A stretch of 64,000 bases of DNA from an uncultured Prevotellaceae bacterium (GTDB taxonomy: Bacteria; Bacteroidota; Bacteroidia; Bacteroidales; Bacteroidaceae): NCBI GenBank assembly GCA_947167455.1, contig CAMVIB010000002.1, forward strand, positions 36,932 to 100,931, read 5' to 3'. Under the pieces are notes generated by a model. That model saw only the letters and a list, made by a program, of their open reading frames with translations. It made no database searches and was not told the origin of the DNA. The translations under genes and the position numbers were made by a program. Below, piece after piece: positions 23,901 to 32,184 of the stretch (positions within the stretch are counted from its first letter, which is position 1; each line of letters starts with the position of its first letter).

Positions 23901-24057
23901 CCACCTTCTCCGGCAGTCGTGTCGTGGCGGCGCTTTGGTTGCTGCTGTCGTTGCCAGTGATGCCGACATCTTTGCTGCCACGTGGTGTGGCGCAAGATAT
24001 GATCAGCAAAACGAGCAGGCTGACAGTGATGAGTATGTTACCGTTTCTTCTTTTCAC
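20977..24057 (-). CDS. lptD: LPS-assembly outer membrane protein, LptD family (Bacteroidetes type)
   Basis: OstA-like DYAANRANLYGDANVKYTNLELQANLITMAMD and LptD barrel (GPAYLVVEDVPLPLAIPYGFFPFSESYSSGIIMPTYG). Confidence 0.93.
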   Translation of the reverse strand: MKRRNGNILITVSLLVLLIISCATPRGSKDVGITGNDSSNQSAATTRLPEKVAAIAATVADTLHDIAEGLPNDSLALDSVARTVVAAVRDVTDSVRRTGTIGADTIKADSATTSDISRVMNHNNSVRAALDSIVDENAIVRADTARYIIVGEDTVFLNRGGYTGRDTTAIDTTRRSSQALDAPVAYTAKDSITFDYAANRANLYGDANVKYTNLELQANLITMAMDSSVVHAIGTRDSTGKMLTPPVFKQGEDEYEPDQIAYNFKTRKAFINNVFTEQGEGYLTSRESKRDSSGVMYIRGGKYTTCDARHPHFYLALTRAKVRPGKDVVFGPAYLVVEDVPLPLAIPYGFFPFSESYSSGIIMPTYGDETNRGFYLRDGGYYFAINDLIDLKLLGEIYTKGSWGVSAQSIYRKRYRFSGSFNFSYQNTVEGEKNMPDHSVQKSFKLQWSHRQDSKANPTQTFSASVNFATSSFERNNLTSMYNPQAYTQSTRTSSISYSKSFSKIGLTLSATMNLSQNVRDSSISLTLPSLNISLARFNPFKRKKMVGAERWYEKIAMSYTGTFSNSISTKEDKLLKSNFIKDWRNGMKHTIPVSASFVVGNYINITPSFNFNDRMYTYKVRQGWDTDKQVLVRDTVMGFYNVFDYNFSVQASTKLYGTYTPLIGKKKVMAIRHVLTPTISFSYAPDFGASRYGYWDTYTKTDAEGNVSTVTYSPFAGALYSVPSQGQTGSITLDVGNNVEMKLRTANDSTKKISLIDEFGFSMSYNLAAKSRPWSDLNTRLRLKLTKNYTFSLNAVFATYAYEIDDNGNVRVGDKTEYSQGRFGRFQGLSQNISYTFNNQTFRKLFGKDKDKDPNEGKKSDADIEDEHDMNNTNMDPDLNQGKRGAKRKATDGETDEDGYVPFQLPWSLSVSYGISLRENTSGTFNTKRMRYPYGLTHTLNFSGNLQIASGWNITWSSGYDFNYKKISMTTASLSRDLHCFSMSCSVVLAPYSSFNFTFQANASTLADALKWKKQSSYSNNIQWY

Positions 24058-24102
24058 TATGAATTAGTGCGGCTTGCGGCAGGTCTTGCCGAAAGACGGG
24101 TG

Positions 24103-24110
24103 CAAAAGTA
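24103..24110 (-). promoter_or_regulatory. -7 box TACTTTTG upstream of lptD
   Basis: CAAAAGTA on + strand. Confidence 0.45.
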
Positions 24111-24203
24111 GTGTTTCTTGTCCGAAAAGGCAAGAAATAGTGTGCTAAAATAGTGTTTTATTCAGTCTTATTTAGTGTTTGCACTCTTTTTTTAACATGC
24201 TTT

Positions 24204-24743
24204 TCATACGCCGAAACGCTTGAGCCACTCTCTCATGCGCTCCATCCCTTCTTCTCCGAAGCGCTCCAGCGATTTCAGTACCTGCTCTGGCGTGCGGGTA
24301 CGTTCGAGGTGTGACTTCGAGAAGAATTTGTCGGCGTAGCAGATGATCTGCTCTTCTATTGTCTCGGGTACGAGGTCGATGTGCGGCAGCGGCAGTGCCT
24401 GTGCTTCGATGGTAACGGCCGTGAGTCCTGTGCCTGTGTGGCGTTCTGCCACGCGTGCGTGGCGTGGCAGGCCTTCGCGTCGCAGCAGTTCGCCGCCGAG
24501 CAGTCCGTGGCGTATGTAAGGCTCTGTGCCGTGGCACTCTATGCCGGGCGCATCGGTGAGGAAACATCCTATGTCATGCAGCATGGCAGCTTCGCGCAGG
24601 AATGTGACGTCGGCTTTCAACTCGGGGTGGCGTCGTGCCACGTCGAGTGCCATTGCTGCCACGCTCTCGCTGTGAGTTACGAGTATGTGGCGCAACGGCA
24701 GGTTGTCGGCATAGTATTTGTCAATGAGTGTTTCGGGTGTCAT
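24204..24743 (-). CDS. HD-domain (HDIG) hydrolase
   Basis: VTHSESVAAMALDVARR...AAMLHDIGCF...HGLLGGELLRREG. Start set at MTPETLIDKY. Confidence 0.88.
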   Translation of the reverse strand: MTPETLIDKYYADNLPLRHILVTHSESVAAMALDVARRHPELKADVTFLREAAMLHDIGCFLTDAPGIECHGTEPYIRHGLLGGELLRREGLPRHARVAERHTGTGLTAVTIEAQALPLPHIDLVPETIEEQIICYADKFFSKSHLERTRTPEQVLKSLERFGEEGMERMREWLKRFGV

Positions 24744-26532
24744 TAAGATATTTGTGTCCTTTGTGAACGATGACCTTTGAATGTCGTGTGGCAGGCATGC
24801 CAGAAATGTCACACGGTGTGTCTGCCGCCTGGTGCCCGTAGCCCGACACGGGCATGCCATCGTGGCCGATGTCACTGATGCCGCTGCCTGACGGCGTGGT
24901 GAAATCCACTTGTGCCTGCACGGTCCACGGACATCGTAGCATGAAGGTGTAACGGGTGGCGGGCCGTAGGTTTCCGAATGTCACTTCGAGCATCGCTGTA
25001 GCGCCGGCTTGCAGGCTCAGCACATCGTAGTGGCGGCTGTCCTCGTCGCTGCCCTCGCTGACGATGCAGTAGGTGACGAGGTCGCCTGCCACGCCTTCTG
25101 CTGCCGTGTTTGTCACGGGGATGGTGAATGTGGCGCGGTCGGGTGCTGTCTGCCGCATGGCGGCTTCTCCCCACTGCAGGCGCGACGGCTTACCGCTGCT
25201 GATGCTTATGGGCTGAGAGTATGGTATGCTGACATCGTCGTGCGAGATGCCGAGTATGCGCTCGCCGACATTCCTGAATTTCAGGTATGTGCGTTGGCGT
25301 CGGCGCTCGCCGGGCAGCAAGGTGAGTCCGGCCAGTCCCACGTAGTCGGCCTGCATGAACACGGCAGTGTCGGTGGGCAGGTATGACATCACCTCGTATG
25401 TATATGTTATGGTGTCACGGCTGGTGTTCTCGAAGTCGAAGTCGGCACCCACGTAGCCGTTGGTGTCGGCCTGTCGTTGCAGGGCGATGGAGTGCAGTGT
25501 CACGCCGAGGCTGTCGATGCGTAGGGTGTCGGGTACCAGTGGCCTTGCGTCGGCCGAGGGGTGCATGGTGAGTAGTGTGTGGTTGCAGAAGAAGCCCATC
25601 ACCATCTTGTCCTCAACATACCCTGTCGGTTCCCACGGGTCGAGCCAGTCGAGGTCGTACCAGCCGTCATATTTCCCGTTGTAGCCCCAGTTGACGTGGT
25701 AGAAGCCTCGTGTGTCAACGCCGTCGATATTGAAGGCGTGTCCGTTGATGGCCATCGTGTGTGCGGCATAGGCCACGGGTCGGTGGTTGCTGAGTTCATG
25801 CTGCAATATGGCGTGCCATCGTCTGGGAGGGTACATCACCCTGTCGTAGAGCCGCACCATGCCATAGCCTAATGCCTGATGCAGGGGCTGCTCGGCATCC
25901 CAGAGGCTTGCGCCTGACGAAGCGAGTCCGTAGTTCATGTGCACTGCCATGCCGGCAGCCAGTGAAGGCAGTGCGATGGCTTCGCCCTGAGTCTGGGTGT
26001 AGCCTTTGCGATAGTCGTCGATGTAGTTGCTCCAGTCGAAGCGTGTGCCAGGCAGCATGTCGTCGATAGTGTAGTGTGGTGTCTGCCAGCCATGCAGTGT
26101 GTCTGTCAGGGTCTCTGGGTAGCGGTAGTAGGCCATCAGCTGTTCGATGCATGTTGCCACGCATCCCGATAGGCATCGCTCGGTGCTCACGTTGCCGTCA
26201 TCGTAAGTCCATCGGGGGCACATCCAGTTGTAGGGTGCTTCCTGGTCGCGTATGGAGGTGAGCAGCGGGCCAATGGTAGTCGATGGCGCTTCTGCCAGTC
26301 TGTGTCTCAGTGCTCGTGCCATGCGCCGTGTCATGACGGTGGCGTAATGGCTCTCGCTCTGCACCGTGACGTCCTGTCCGAGCCTCTGCCGCAACAGTGG
26401 CGGCATGTCGCCACCGGCCGCTACGCCATAAGCCACAAGTTCGCCATCGGCAATGAGGCGAACTTGTGATGACGCCGGCAACGCCATGAGCATTGCCAGC
26501 AGTAAGCTGATGACTAACGTCCTATGTGGCAT
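24721..26532 (-). CDS. C10 (streptopain/SpeB-like) cysteine peptidase, secreted
   Basis: Signal peptide, catalytic region LSGCVATCIEQLMAYYRYP, His region INGHAFNIDGVDTRGFYHVNWGYNGKYDGWYDL. Confidence 0.92.
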   Translation of the reverse strand: MPHRTLVISLLLAMLMALPASSQVRLIADGELVAYGVAAGGDMPPLLRQRLGQDVTVQSESHYATVMTRRMARALRHRLAEAPSTTIGPLLTSIRDQEAPYNWMCPRWTYDDGNVSTERCLSGCVATCIEQLMAYYRYPETLTDTLHGWQTPHYTIDDMLPGTRFDWSNYIDDYRKGYTQTQGEAIALPSLAAGMAVHMNYGLASSGASLWDAEQPLHQALGYGMVRLYDRVMYPPRRWHAILQHELSNHRPVAYAAHTMAINGHAFNIDGVDTRGFYHVNWGYNGKYDGWYDLDWLDPWEPTGYVEDKMVMGFFCNHTLLTMHPSADARPLVPDTLRIDSLGVTLHSIALQRQADTNGYVGADFDFENTSRDTITYTYEVMSYLPTDTAVFMQADYVGLAGLTLLPGERRRQRTYLKFRNVGERILGISHDDVSIPYSQPISISSGKPSRLQWGEAAMRQTAPDRATFTIPVTNTAAEGVAGDLVTYCIVSEGSDEDSRHYDVLSLQAGATAMLEVTFGNLRPATRYTFMLRCPWTVQAQVDFTTPSGSGISDIGHDGMPVSGYGHQAADTPCDISGMPATRHSKVIVHKGHKYLNDTRNTH

Positions 26533-26547
26533 CCTTGTGTCGGTGTG

Positions 26548-27435
26548 TCAGAGTCCGGCCAGACATTTGCCCTCTGGCGTGAGGAATGCCTTGGCTTTCT
26601 CGTAAGGTATGATGCACGATGGTAGTCCGAAGGCGTATGCGGCTATCTCGTATTGCTGATACACGAAGCTCACGCCCTCTGGCTTCAGAGCCGGTGGTGT
26701 GCTGGGCAGTGCCAGCAGCGAGTCGTCGGGCAGGTCTGTGAGGTCTGCCGTGAAGAGGTAGTCTCGCAGGGTATGTGGCTCATCGTCCTTGATGTTGCCG
26801 TCGAAATACTCCAGGATACCCTCTCGCAGACATTGCATCAATGCTTGGCGGGCGTTGATGGTGTCCACGAGGTTCCAACCCATCCGCTTGCCGTCAGTTC
26901 GGCTGAAGGTGGTCTCCTCCTCGATGTACAGGCCGTGTGCTCCTCCGGTGTATATGTTATATCCTGTGGTGTAGGTGAGGTAGTTGGCCGTCTGTGCCGT
27001 TATTGTGCCTTGGTAGTCGTTGCCGTAGCCACTGGGCATGTCGCCTTCTTCGTCGGGTTGCATGAGCATGCCCATTATTCCCGTGCCGATGCTGCCGTAG
27101 TGCCTGGCGAGAGCGTCGCCGTCGCGTATGTCGCCTTTGAAATCCTCTACGGGCTTTTGTACTTCGTACATTTCGGGGTAGCAGCACAAGCTCAGCTCAT
27201 GCTTCAGCCATGCGCGAATGCTGTCGGCCACTACAGAGTTTTCGTCCTTCAGCGGGTAGTCTATGCGAAACTGCTGATAGGCCATGTTGCCCTCGGTGCA
27301 GATGCTGTCCTCATACACCACGGTGGAGTAGAGCAGTGTGTCGGCGTCGCCATTGCCTCCCTTGGTTTGTCCGAGATGGCATGCCGTCAGTGCCATCGTG
27401 GCACATGCCGCCAGTGGCATGAAGAGTCTTTTCAT
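26548..27435 (-). CDS. DUF3298/RsiV-like lipoprotein
   Basis: Lipobox ALTACHLG; QFRIDYPLKDE...YTGGAHGLYIEEETTFSRTDGKRM...FVYQQYEIAAYAFG. Confidence 0.82.
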   Translation of the reverse strand: MKRLFMPLAACATMALTACHLGQTKGGNGDADTLLYSTVVYEDSICTEGNMAYQQFRIDYPLKDENSVVADSIRAWLKHELSLCCYPEMYEVQKPVEDFKGDIRDGDALARHYGSIGTGIMGMLMQPDEEGDMPSGYGNDYQGTITAQTANYLTYTTGYNIYTGGAHGLYIEEETTFSRTDGKRMGWNLVDTINARQALMQCLREGILEYFDGNIKDDEPHTLRDYLFTADLTDLPDDSLLALPSTPPALKPEGVSFVYQQYEIAAYAFGLPSCIIPYEKAKAFLTPEGKCLAGL

Positions 27436-27448
27436 ATCTGTGGCGGTG

Positions 27449-28117
27449 CTATGCTCGTGCTGCTGCTATGTAGCCGAGGGCCTCGCGGCATTTGTCGGTG
27501 ACGTACTTCCAGTCCTGAGCGGCCACCTTGTCCTTCGGGAAGAGCTTCGAGCCCATGCCCACGCAGAACACACCGGCCTTGAACCACTTTGTGAGGTTCT
27601 CCTCGTCGGGCGACACGCCGCCTGTCACCATGATCTTCGACCATGGCATGGGAGCCATCAGTCCCTTCACCATGTTGGGTCCATAGACATCGCCGGGGAA
27701 GAGCTTCGTGAGGTCGCAGCCCAGCTCCTGTGCCTTGCCTATCTCGCTCACTGTGCCGCAGCCGGGGCAGTAGGGCACGAGGCGTCGGTTGCACACGGGT
27801 GCCACGTCGGGGTTGAAGAGCGGCCCGACGACGAAGCATGCTCCGAGCTGTATGTACATGGCAGCCGTGGGAGCATCCACTACGCTGCCTATGCCGAGGG
27901 CCAGCTCCGGACATTCCTTGGCGGCAAACTTCACGCACTCGGCAAACACTTCTTGTGCGAAATCGCCACGGTTGGTAAACTCGAAGGCACGCACGCCGCC
28001 TTCGTAGCATGCCTTGATGACCTGCTTGGCCACCTCGGCATCTTTGTGGTAGAACACTGGCACCATCGGTGCCTCTTTTATCTTGGCCATAACGGCCATC
28101 TTGTCGAATCTTGCCAT
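27449..28117 (-). CDS. eda: KDPG aldolase (bifunctional 4-hydroxy-2-oxoglutarate / 2-dehydro-3-deoxyphosphogluconate aldolase)
   Basis: [17 protein letters not shown]...[39 protein letters not shown]. Confidence 0.9.
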   Translation of the reverse strand: MARFDKMAVMAKIKEAPMVPVFYHKDAEVAKQVIKACYEGGVRAFEFTNRGDFAQEVFAECVKFAAKECPELALGIGSVVDAPTAAMYIQLGACFVVGPLFNPDVAPVCNRRLVPYCPGCGTVSEIGKAQELGCDLTKLFPGDVYGPNMVKGLMAPMPWSKIMVTGGVSPDEENLTKWFKAGVFCVGMGSKLFPKDKVAAQDWKYVTDKCREALGYIAAARA

Positions 28118-28124
28118 ATATAGG

Positions 28125-28180
28125 ACGATTTACGATTTGCGATTTACGACTTACGACTTATGATTTACGATTTGTGATTG
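28125..28180. repeat. Eight tandem 7-bp units, consensus RYGAYTT
   Basis: ACGATTT ACGATTT GCGATTT ACGACTT ACGACTT ATGATTT ACGATTT GTGATTG. Confidence 0.88.
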
Positions 28181-28205
28181 TGCCAACTACAATCGTCAAT
28201 TCAAC

Positions 28206-29228
28206 TTATCGTTGCACACGGCCATTGGCATTGCCTCCGGCGAGGGCTTCCACCTCTTCAGTGCTTACGAGGTTGAAGTCGCCGTTGATGGTGTGCTTGA
28301 GTGCGCTGGCCGCCACGGCAAACTCCAGGGCCTCGCCCTGTGTGGCCTTGGTGAGCAGGCCGTGGATGAGTCCTCCCGAGAAGCTGTCGCCACCGCCCAC
28401 CCTGTCGATGATGGGGTCTATGTCGTAGCGCTTGCTCTGATAGAACTCCTTGCCGTCGAAGATGAGAGCCTTCCATCCGTTGTGCGTGGCGCTGAAGCTC
28501 TCGCGCAGGGTCGAGACGACGTACTTGAACCCAAATGCCTCGCGCATCTGGCGGAAGATGCCCTCGTAGCCGGCAGCATCGGTCTTGCCGCCCTCGACGT
28601 CGGCATCGGGCTTGAAGCCCAGGCACAGCTCGGCATCCTCTTCGTTGCCTATGCAGACGTCAACGTACTGCATGAGAGGGCGCATGATGCTGATGGCCTT
28701 CTCGCTGGTCCACAGCTTCTTGCGGAAGTTGAGATCTACGCTCACCGTCACGCCATGACGCTTGGCAGCCTCGCATGCCAGACGTGTCAGCTCGGCGGCT
28801 TTGTCGCTGATGGCGGGCGTGATGCCGCTCCAGTGGAACCAGTCGGCACCCTCCATGATGGCGTCGAAGTCGAAGTCCTGCGGGTCGGCCTCGGCGATGG
28901 CGCTGTGAGCGCGGTCGTAGATGACCTTCGACGGGCGCATCGAGGCTCCCGTCTCGGCATAGTAGAGTCCCACGCGGTCGCCGCCACGGGCTATGAAGCT
29001 CGTGTCAACGCCGTAGCGACGCATGGCGTTGACGGCTATCTGGCCTATCTCATGCTTGGGCAGTTTTGTTACGAAGACGGCCTCATGGCCATAGTTGGCC
29101 AGGGAGATAGCAACGTTGGCCTCGCCGCCACCGGGTATGATGCGGAATGAGTCGGCCTGGATAAAACGGTCGTTGCCTTGCGGCGACAGGCGAAGCATGA
29201 GTTCGCCGAGAGTGACAATCTTAGACAT
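28206..29228 (-). CDS. kdgK: Sugar kinase, PfkB family (2-keto-3-deoxygluconate kinase)
   Basis: LGELMLRLSPQGNDRFIQADSFRIIPGGGEANVAISLANYG...VGGGDSFSGGLIHGLL. Confidence 0.9.
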   Translation of the reverse strand: MSKIVTLGELMLRLSPQGNDRFIQADSFRIIPGGGEANVAISLANYGHEAVFVTKLPKHEIGQIAVNAMRRYGVDTSFIARGGDRVGLYYAETGASMRPSKVIYDRAHSAIAEADPQDFDFDAIMEGADWFHWSGITPAISDKAAELTRLACEAAKRHGVTVSVDLNFRKKLWTSEKAISIMRPLMQYVDVCIGNEEDAELCLGFKPDADVEGGKTDAAGYEGIFRQMREAFGFKYVVSTLRESFSATHNGWKALIFDGKEFYQSKRYDIDPIIDRVGGGDSFSGGLIHGLLTKATQGEALEFAVAASALKHTINGDFNLVSTEEVEALAGGNANGRVQR

Positions 29229-29259
29229 GATGAAGTATGTATTTGGGTTTTCGTGGGTG

Positions 29260-29267
29260 CAAATATA
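29260..29267 (-). promoter_or_regulatory. -7 box TATATTTG upstream of kdgK
   Basis: CAAATATA on + strand. Confidence 0.45.
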
Positions 29268-29442
29268 GCGCAAAAGTGGCAAACCACAGCCACTTGTGAC
29301 GCTAAATAGTGTAAAAATAGCTGATTTTGGTCAGAAAATCAAGATAAACGGCGGCAGTGTGCTCAAAAAACAGTATCTTCGCAGCCATATAGGCTGAGAG
29401 CCAGCGTCTGCAGCTAACCACCAAATCCCCACGTTCCCGCAA

Positions 29443-30717
29443 GTGAAAGCCCTAAGTCCCATACTTTTCTTCATAGCTGTCTATCTCGCAGGCAGCATCG
29501 TGGCTGGCGACTTCTATGCCGTGCCCATTAGCGTGGCCTTCCTTGCCACGAGCGTTTACGCCGTGGCCATCACCGGCGGCATGTCGCTGCACGACCGCAT
29601 CGCGGCCTTCTCGCGTGGCGCGGGCCACCCCAACATGATGCTTATGCTCTGGATCTTCATCCTCGCCGGCGCCTTCTCGGCGGCGGCACAGAAGATGGGC
29701 GCCATCGATGCCACCGTCAACCTCACACTGCACCTGCTGCCCGACAACCTCCTGCTGGCCGGCCTCTTCGTGGCGGCGTGCTTCATCTCGCTCTCCATAG
29801 GCACTAGCGTGGGCACCGTGGTGGCGCTGACACCCATTGCGGCAGGCATAGCCGGTGCCACTGCCGTTCCTGTGCCGATGGTCGTTGCCGTGGTGGTGGG
29901 CGGAGCATTCTTCGGCGACAACCTGAGCTTCATCTCCGACACCACCATTATGGCCACGCGCACCCAGGGCTGTCGCATGAGCGACAAGTTCCGCGTCAAC
30001 GCGCGCATCGTCATGCCGGCAGCGGCACTGGTGGTGCTGATCTATGTGGTGCTGGGCACAAAAGTCCATGCCCCGCAGGACGTGCCCCCCGTCGATGCCA
30101 TCAAGGTGCTGCCCTATGTCGTGGTGCTTGCGACGGCAATTGCCGGCATGGATGTGCTGCTGGTGCTGCTGGTGGGCATCGTGCTGAGCGGCATCATAGG
30201 CATCGCCACGGGCAGCTACGACCTCTTCGGGCTGGCACATGCCATGAGCGACGGCATCCTCGGCATGGGCGAGCTCATCATCGTCACGATGCTGGCCGGC
30301 GGCATCATGGAACTCGTGAGCATCGGCGGCGGCATCGACTGGCTGACGCAGAGGCTCACACGCCGCATCACGGGGCGTCGTGGCGCGGAGTTCACCATCG
30401 GCGGACTCGTGGCGCTGACCGATGTCTTCACGGCCAACAACACCGTGGCCATTCTCACCGTGGGGCCTGTGGCCCGTCGGATTGCCGAGCGCTATGGCAT
30501 AGACCCGCGTCGCAGTGCCAGCCTGCTCGACACTTTCTCGTGCCTGGCACAGTCGCTGATTCCCTACGGCGCGCAGCTGCTCATGGCTGCCGGCCTGGCG
30601 GCTGTCAGCCCCATTCAGATCATACCTTATTTATATTATCCATATATCATGGGTGCCGCTGCCGTCATTGCCATCCTGCTACAGCGACATGTGGCGACGA
30701 GCCCGCAGACCCAGTAA
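29443..30717 (+). CDS. Na+/H+ antiporter, NhaC-like family
   Basis: Multi-TM protein with GTSVGTVVALTPIAAG, GGAFFGDNLSFISDTTIMATRTQGC, TANNTVAILTVGPVARRI. GTG start. Confidence 0.88.
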   Translation: MKALSPILFFIAVYLAGSIVAGDFYAVPISVAFLATSVYAVAITGGMSLHDRIAAFSRGAGHPNMMLMLWIFILAGAFSAAAQKMGAIDATVNLTLHLLPDNLLLAGLFVAACFISLSIGTSVGTVVALTPIAAGIAGATAVPVPMVVAVVVGGAFFGDNLSFISDTTIMATRTQGCRMSDKFRVNARIVMPAAALVVLIYVVLGTKVHAPQDVPPVDAIKVLPYVVVLATAIAGMDVLLVLLVGIVLSGIIGIATGSYDLFGLAHAMSDGILGMGELIIVTMLAGGIMELVSIGGGIDWLTQRLTRRITGRRGAEFTIGGLVALTDVFTANNTVAILTVGPVARRIAERYGIDPRRSASLLDTFSCLAQSLIPYGAQLLMAAGLAAVSPIQIIPYLYYPYIMGAAAVIAILLQRHVATSPQTQ

Positions 30718-30736
30718 GCTCCATACTGATTCCCGT

Positions 30737-31456
30737 ATGCAAATCATCACCAAGTACTTCCCCGACCTCACACCCGTGCAGTGCCGCCAGATGGCGGCTC
30801 TCAACGAAGTCTATCACGACTGGAATGCCAAGATCAACGTCATCAGCCGTCGCGACATCGACAACCTCTACGAGCACCACGTCCTTCACTCGCTTGGCAT
30901 CGCCAAGGTCGTCAGCTTCCGCCCCGGCACGCGCATCATGGACCTGGGCACGGGCGGAGGCTTCCCCGGCATACCGCTGGCCATACTCTTCCCCGAGGTG
31001 CAGTTTCACCTCGTGGATAGCATAGGCAAGAAAATACGTGTGTGCGACGAAGTCATTGCCGCACTGGGCCTCACCAACGTCACCACGCAGCACGCGCGTG
31101 TCGAGGAGGTGCGCTATGTACCCAACCCCAAGAAAATGCGGTCGCACACCGGGCGCCCCAAGGCCGATGGGCCGGAGACGGCCATGACGTCCGACACAGG
31201 CATCTTGCAGCCCGCACGCTTCGACTTCGTGGTGAGCCGGGCTGTGATGCCGCTGGCCGACCTCCTCAAGCTCTCGCGCCCACATATACGCCACGAGCAG
31301 CTCAACGCCCTGCCCAACGGACTCATCGCACTGAAGGGCGGCGAGCTCGACCGCGAGGCTGCCGCCGTGAAGGCCGAGAAGCTCGTCACGCCACTCTCCG
31401 ACTTCTTCGGCGAGGAGTATTTCCAGACCAAGATGGTGGTTTACGTACACTGTTAG
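30737..31456 (+). CDS. rsmG: 16S rRNA (guanine527-N7)-methyltransferase
   Basis: WNAKINVISRRDIDNLYEHHVLHSLGIAK...IMDLGTGGGFPGIPLAILFP. Confidence 0.93.
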   Translation: MQIITKYFPDLTPVQCRQMAALNEVYHDWNAKINVISRRDIDNLYEHHVLHSLGIAKVVSFRPGTRIMDLGTGGGFPGIPLAILFPEVQFHLVDSIGKKIRVCDEVIAALGLTNVTTQHARVEEVRYVPNPKKMRSHTGRPKADGPETAMTSDTGILQPARFDFVVSRAVMPLADLLKLSRPHIRHEQLNALPNGLIALKGGELDREAAAVKAEKLVTPLSDFFGEEYFQTKMVVYVHC

Positions 31457-31478
31457 CCCCCCCAACACATCCTGCGCC

Positions 31479-32120
31479 ATGTTAAAGACATTCATCGTCA
31501 ATCCCATTCAGGAGAACTGCTACATCCTCTCCGACGACACCACCTCCGAGGCTGTCATCATCGACTGCGGAGCACTGTTCCCCGCCGAGGGCCGTGAGAT
31601 AGCCGCCTACATCGACGACAACGGACTGCACCCCGTGGCCCACCTGCTCACACACGCCCACTTCGACCACCTCTTTGGCGCGCAGCTTTTTGCCGACCGC
31701 TATGGCCTGCTGCCACGCTTCGCCGCTGCCGACCGTTCCATCTATGACAACGCTGCCATGCAGGCCTCAGCGCTCTTCGGACAGCAGATGCAGTTTCCCG
31801 TGCCGAAGCCGGGACCATACGTCGATGCCGCCACCACGATGGCTTGCGGCCGTCACACCATAAGCGTCATATCCACGCCGGGACATACCCCCGGGGGCGT
31901 GTGCTACTATTGTGCCGACCTCGGCATTCTCTTCTCGGGCGACACGCTGTTCCGCATGAGCATCGGACGCACCGACCTGCCGGGAGGTGACTACGGCACA
32001 CTATGCCGCTCTCTGCACACCCTCGCCGACACACTGCCGGATGCCACGCGCGTCCTGCCCGGCCATGGACCCGTCACCACCATTGCCGACGAGCGTCGGG
32101 CCAATCCCTACCTGCAATGA
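31479..32120 (+). CDS. MBL-fold metallo-hydrolase (glyoxalase II-like)
   Basis: LLTHAHFDHLFG, STPGHTPGGVCYY, FSGDTLFRMSIGRTDLPGGD, LPGHGPVTTI. Confidence 0.93.
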   Translation: MLKTFIVNPIQENCYILSDDTTSEAVIIDCGALFPAEGREIAAYIDDNGLHPVAHLLTHAHFDHLFGAQLFADRYGLLPRFAAADRSIYDNAAMQASALFGQQMQFPVPKPGPYVDAATTMACGRHTISVISTPGHTPGGVCYYCADLGILFSGDTLFRMSIGRTDLPGGDYGTLCRSLHTLADTLPDATRVLPGHGPVTTIADERRANPYLQ

Positions 32121-32184
32121 ACGGTCATGCCGCGTCATCCTGCATCTCATAACCTCTGATACACCTTTAACCTTACATAATTTT

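Noticed and set aside
28212-29150. 312-aa ORF on the + strand
   Set aside because: Antisense to kdgK; shadow ORF.
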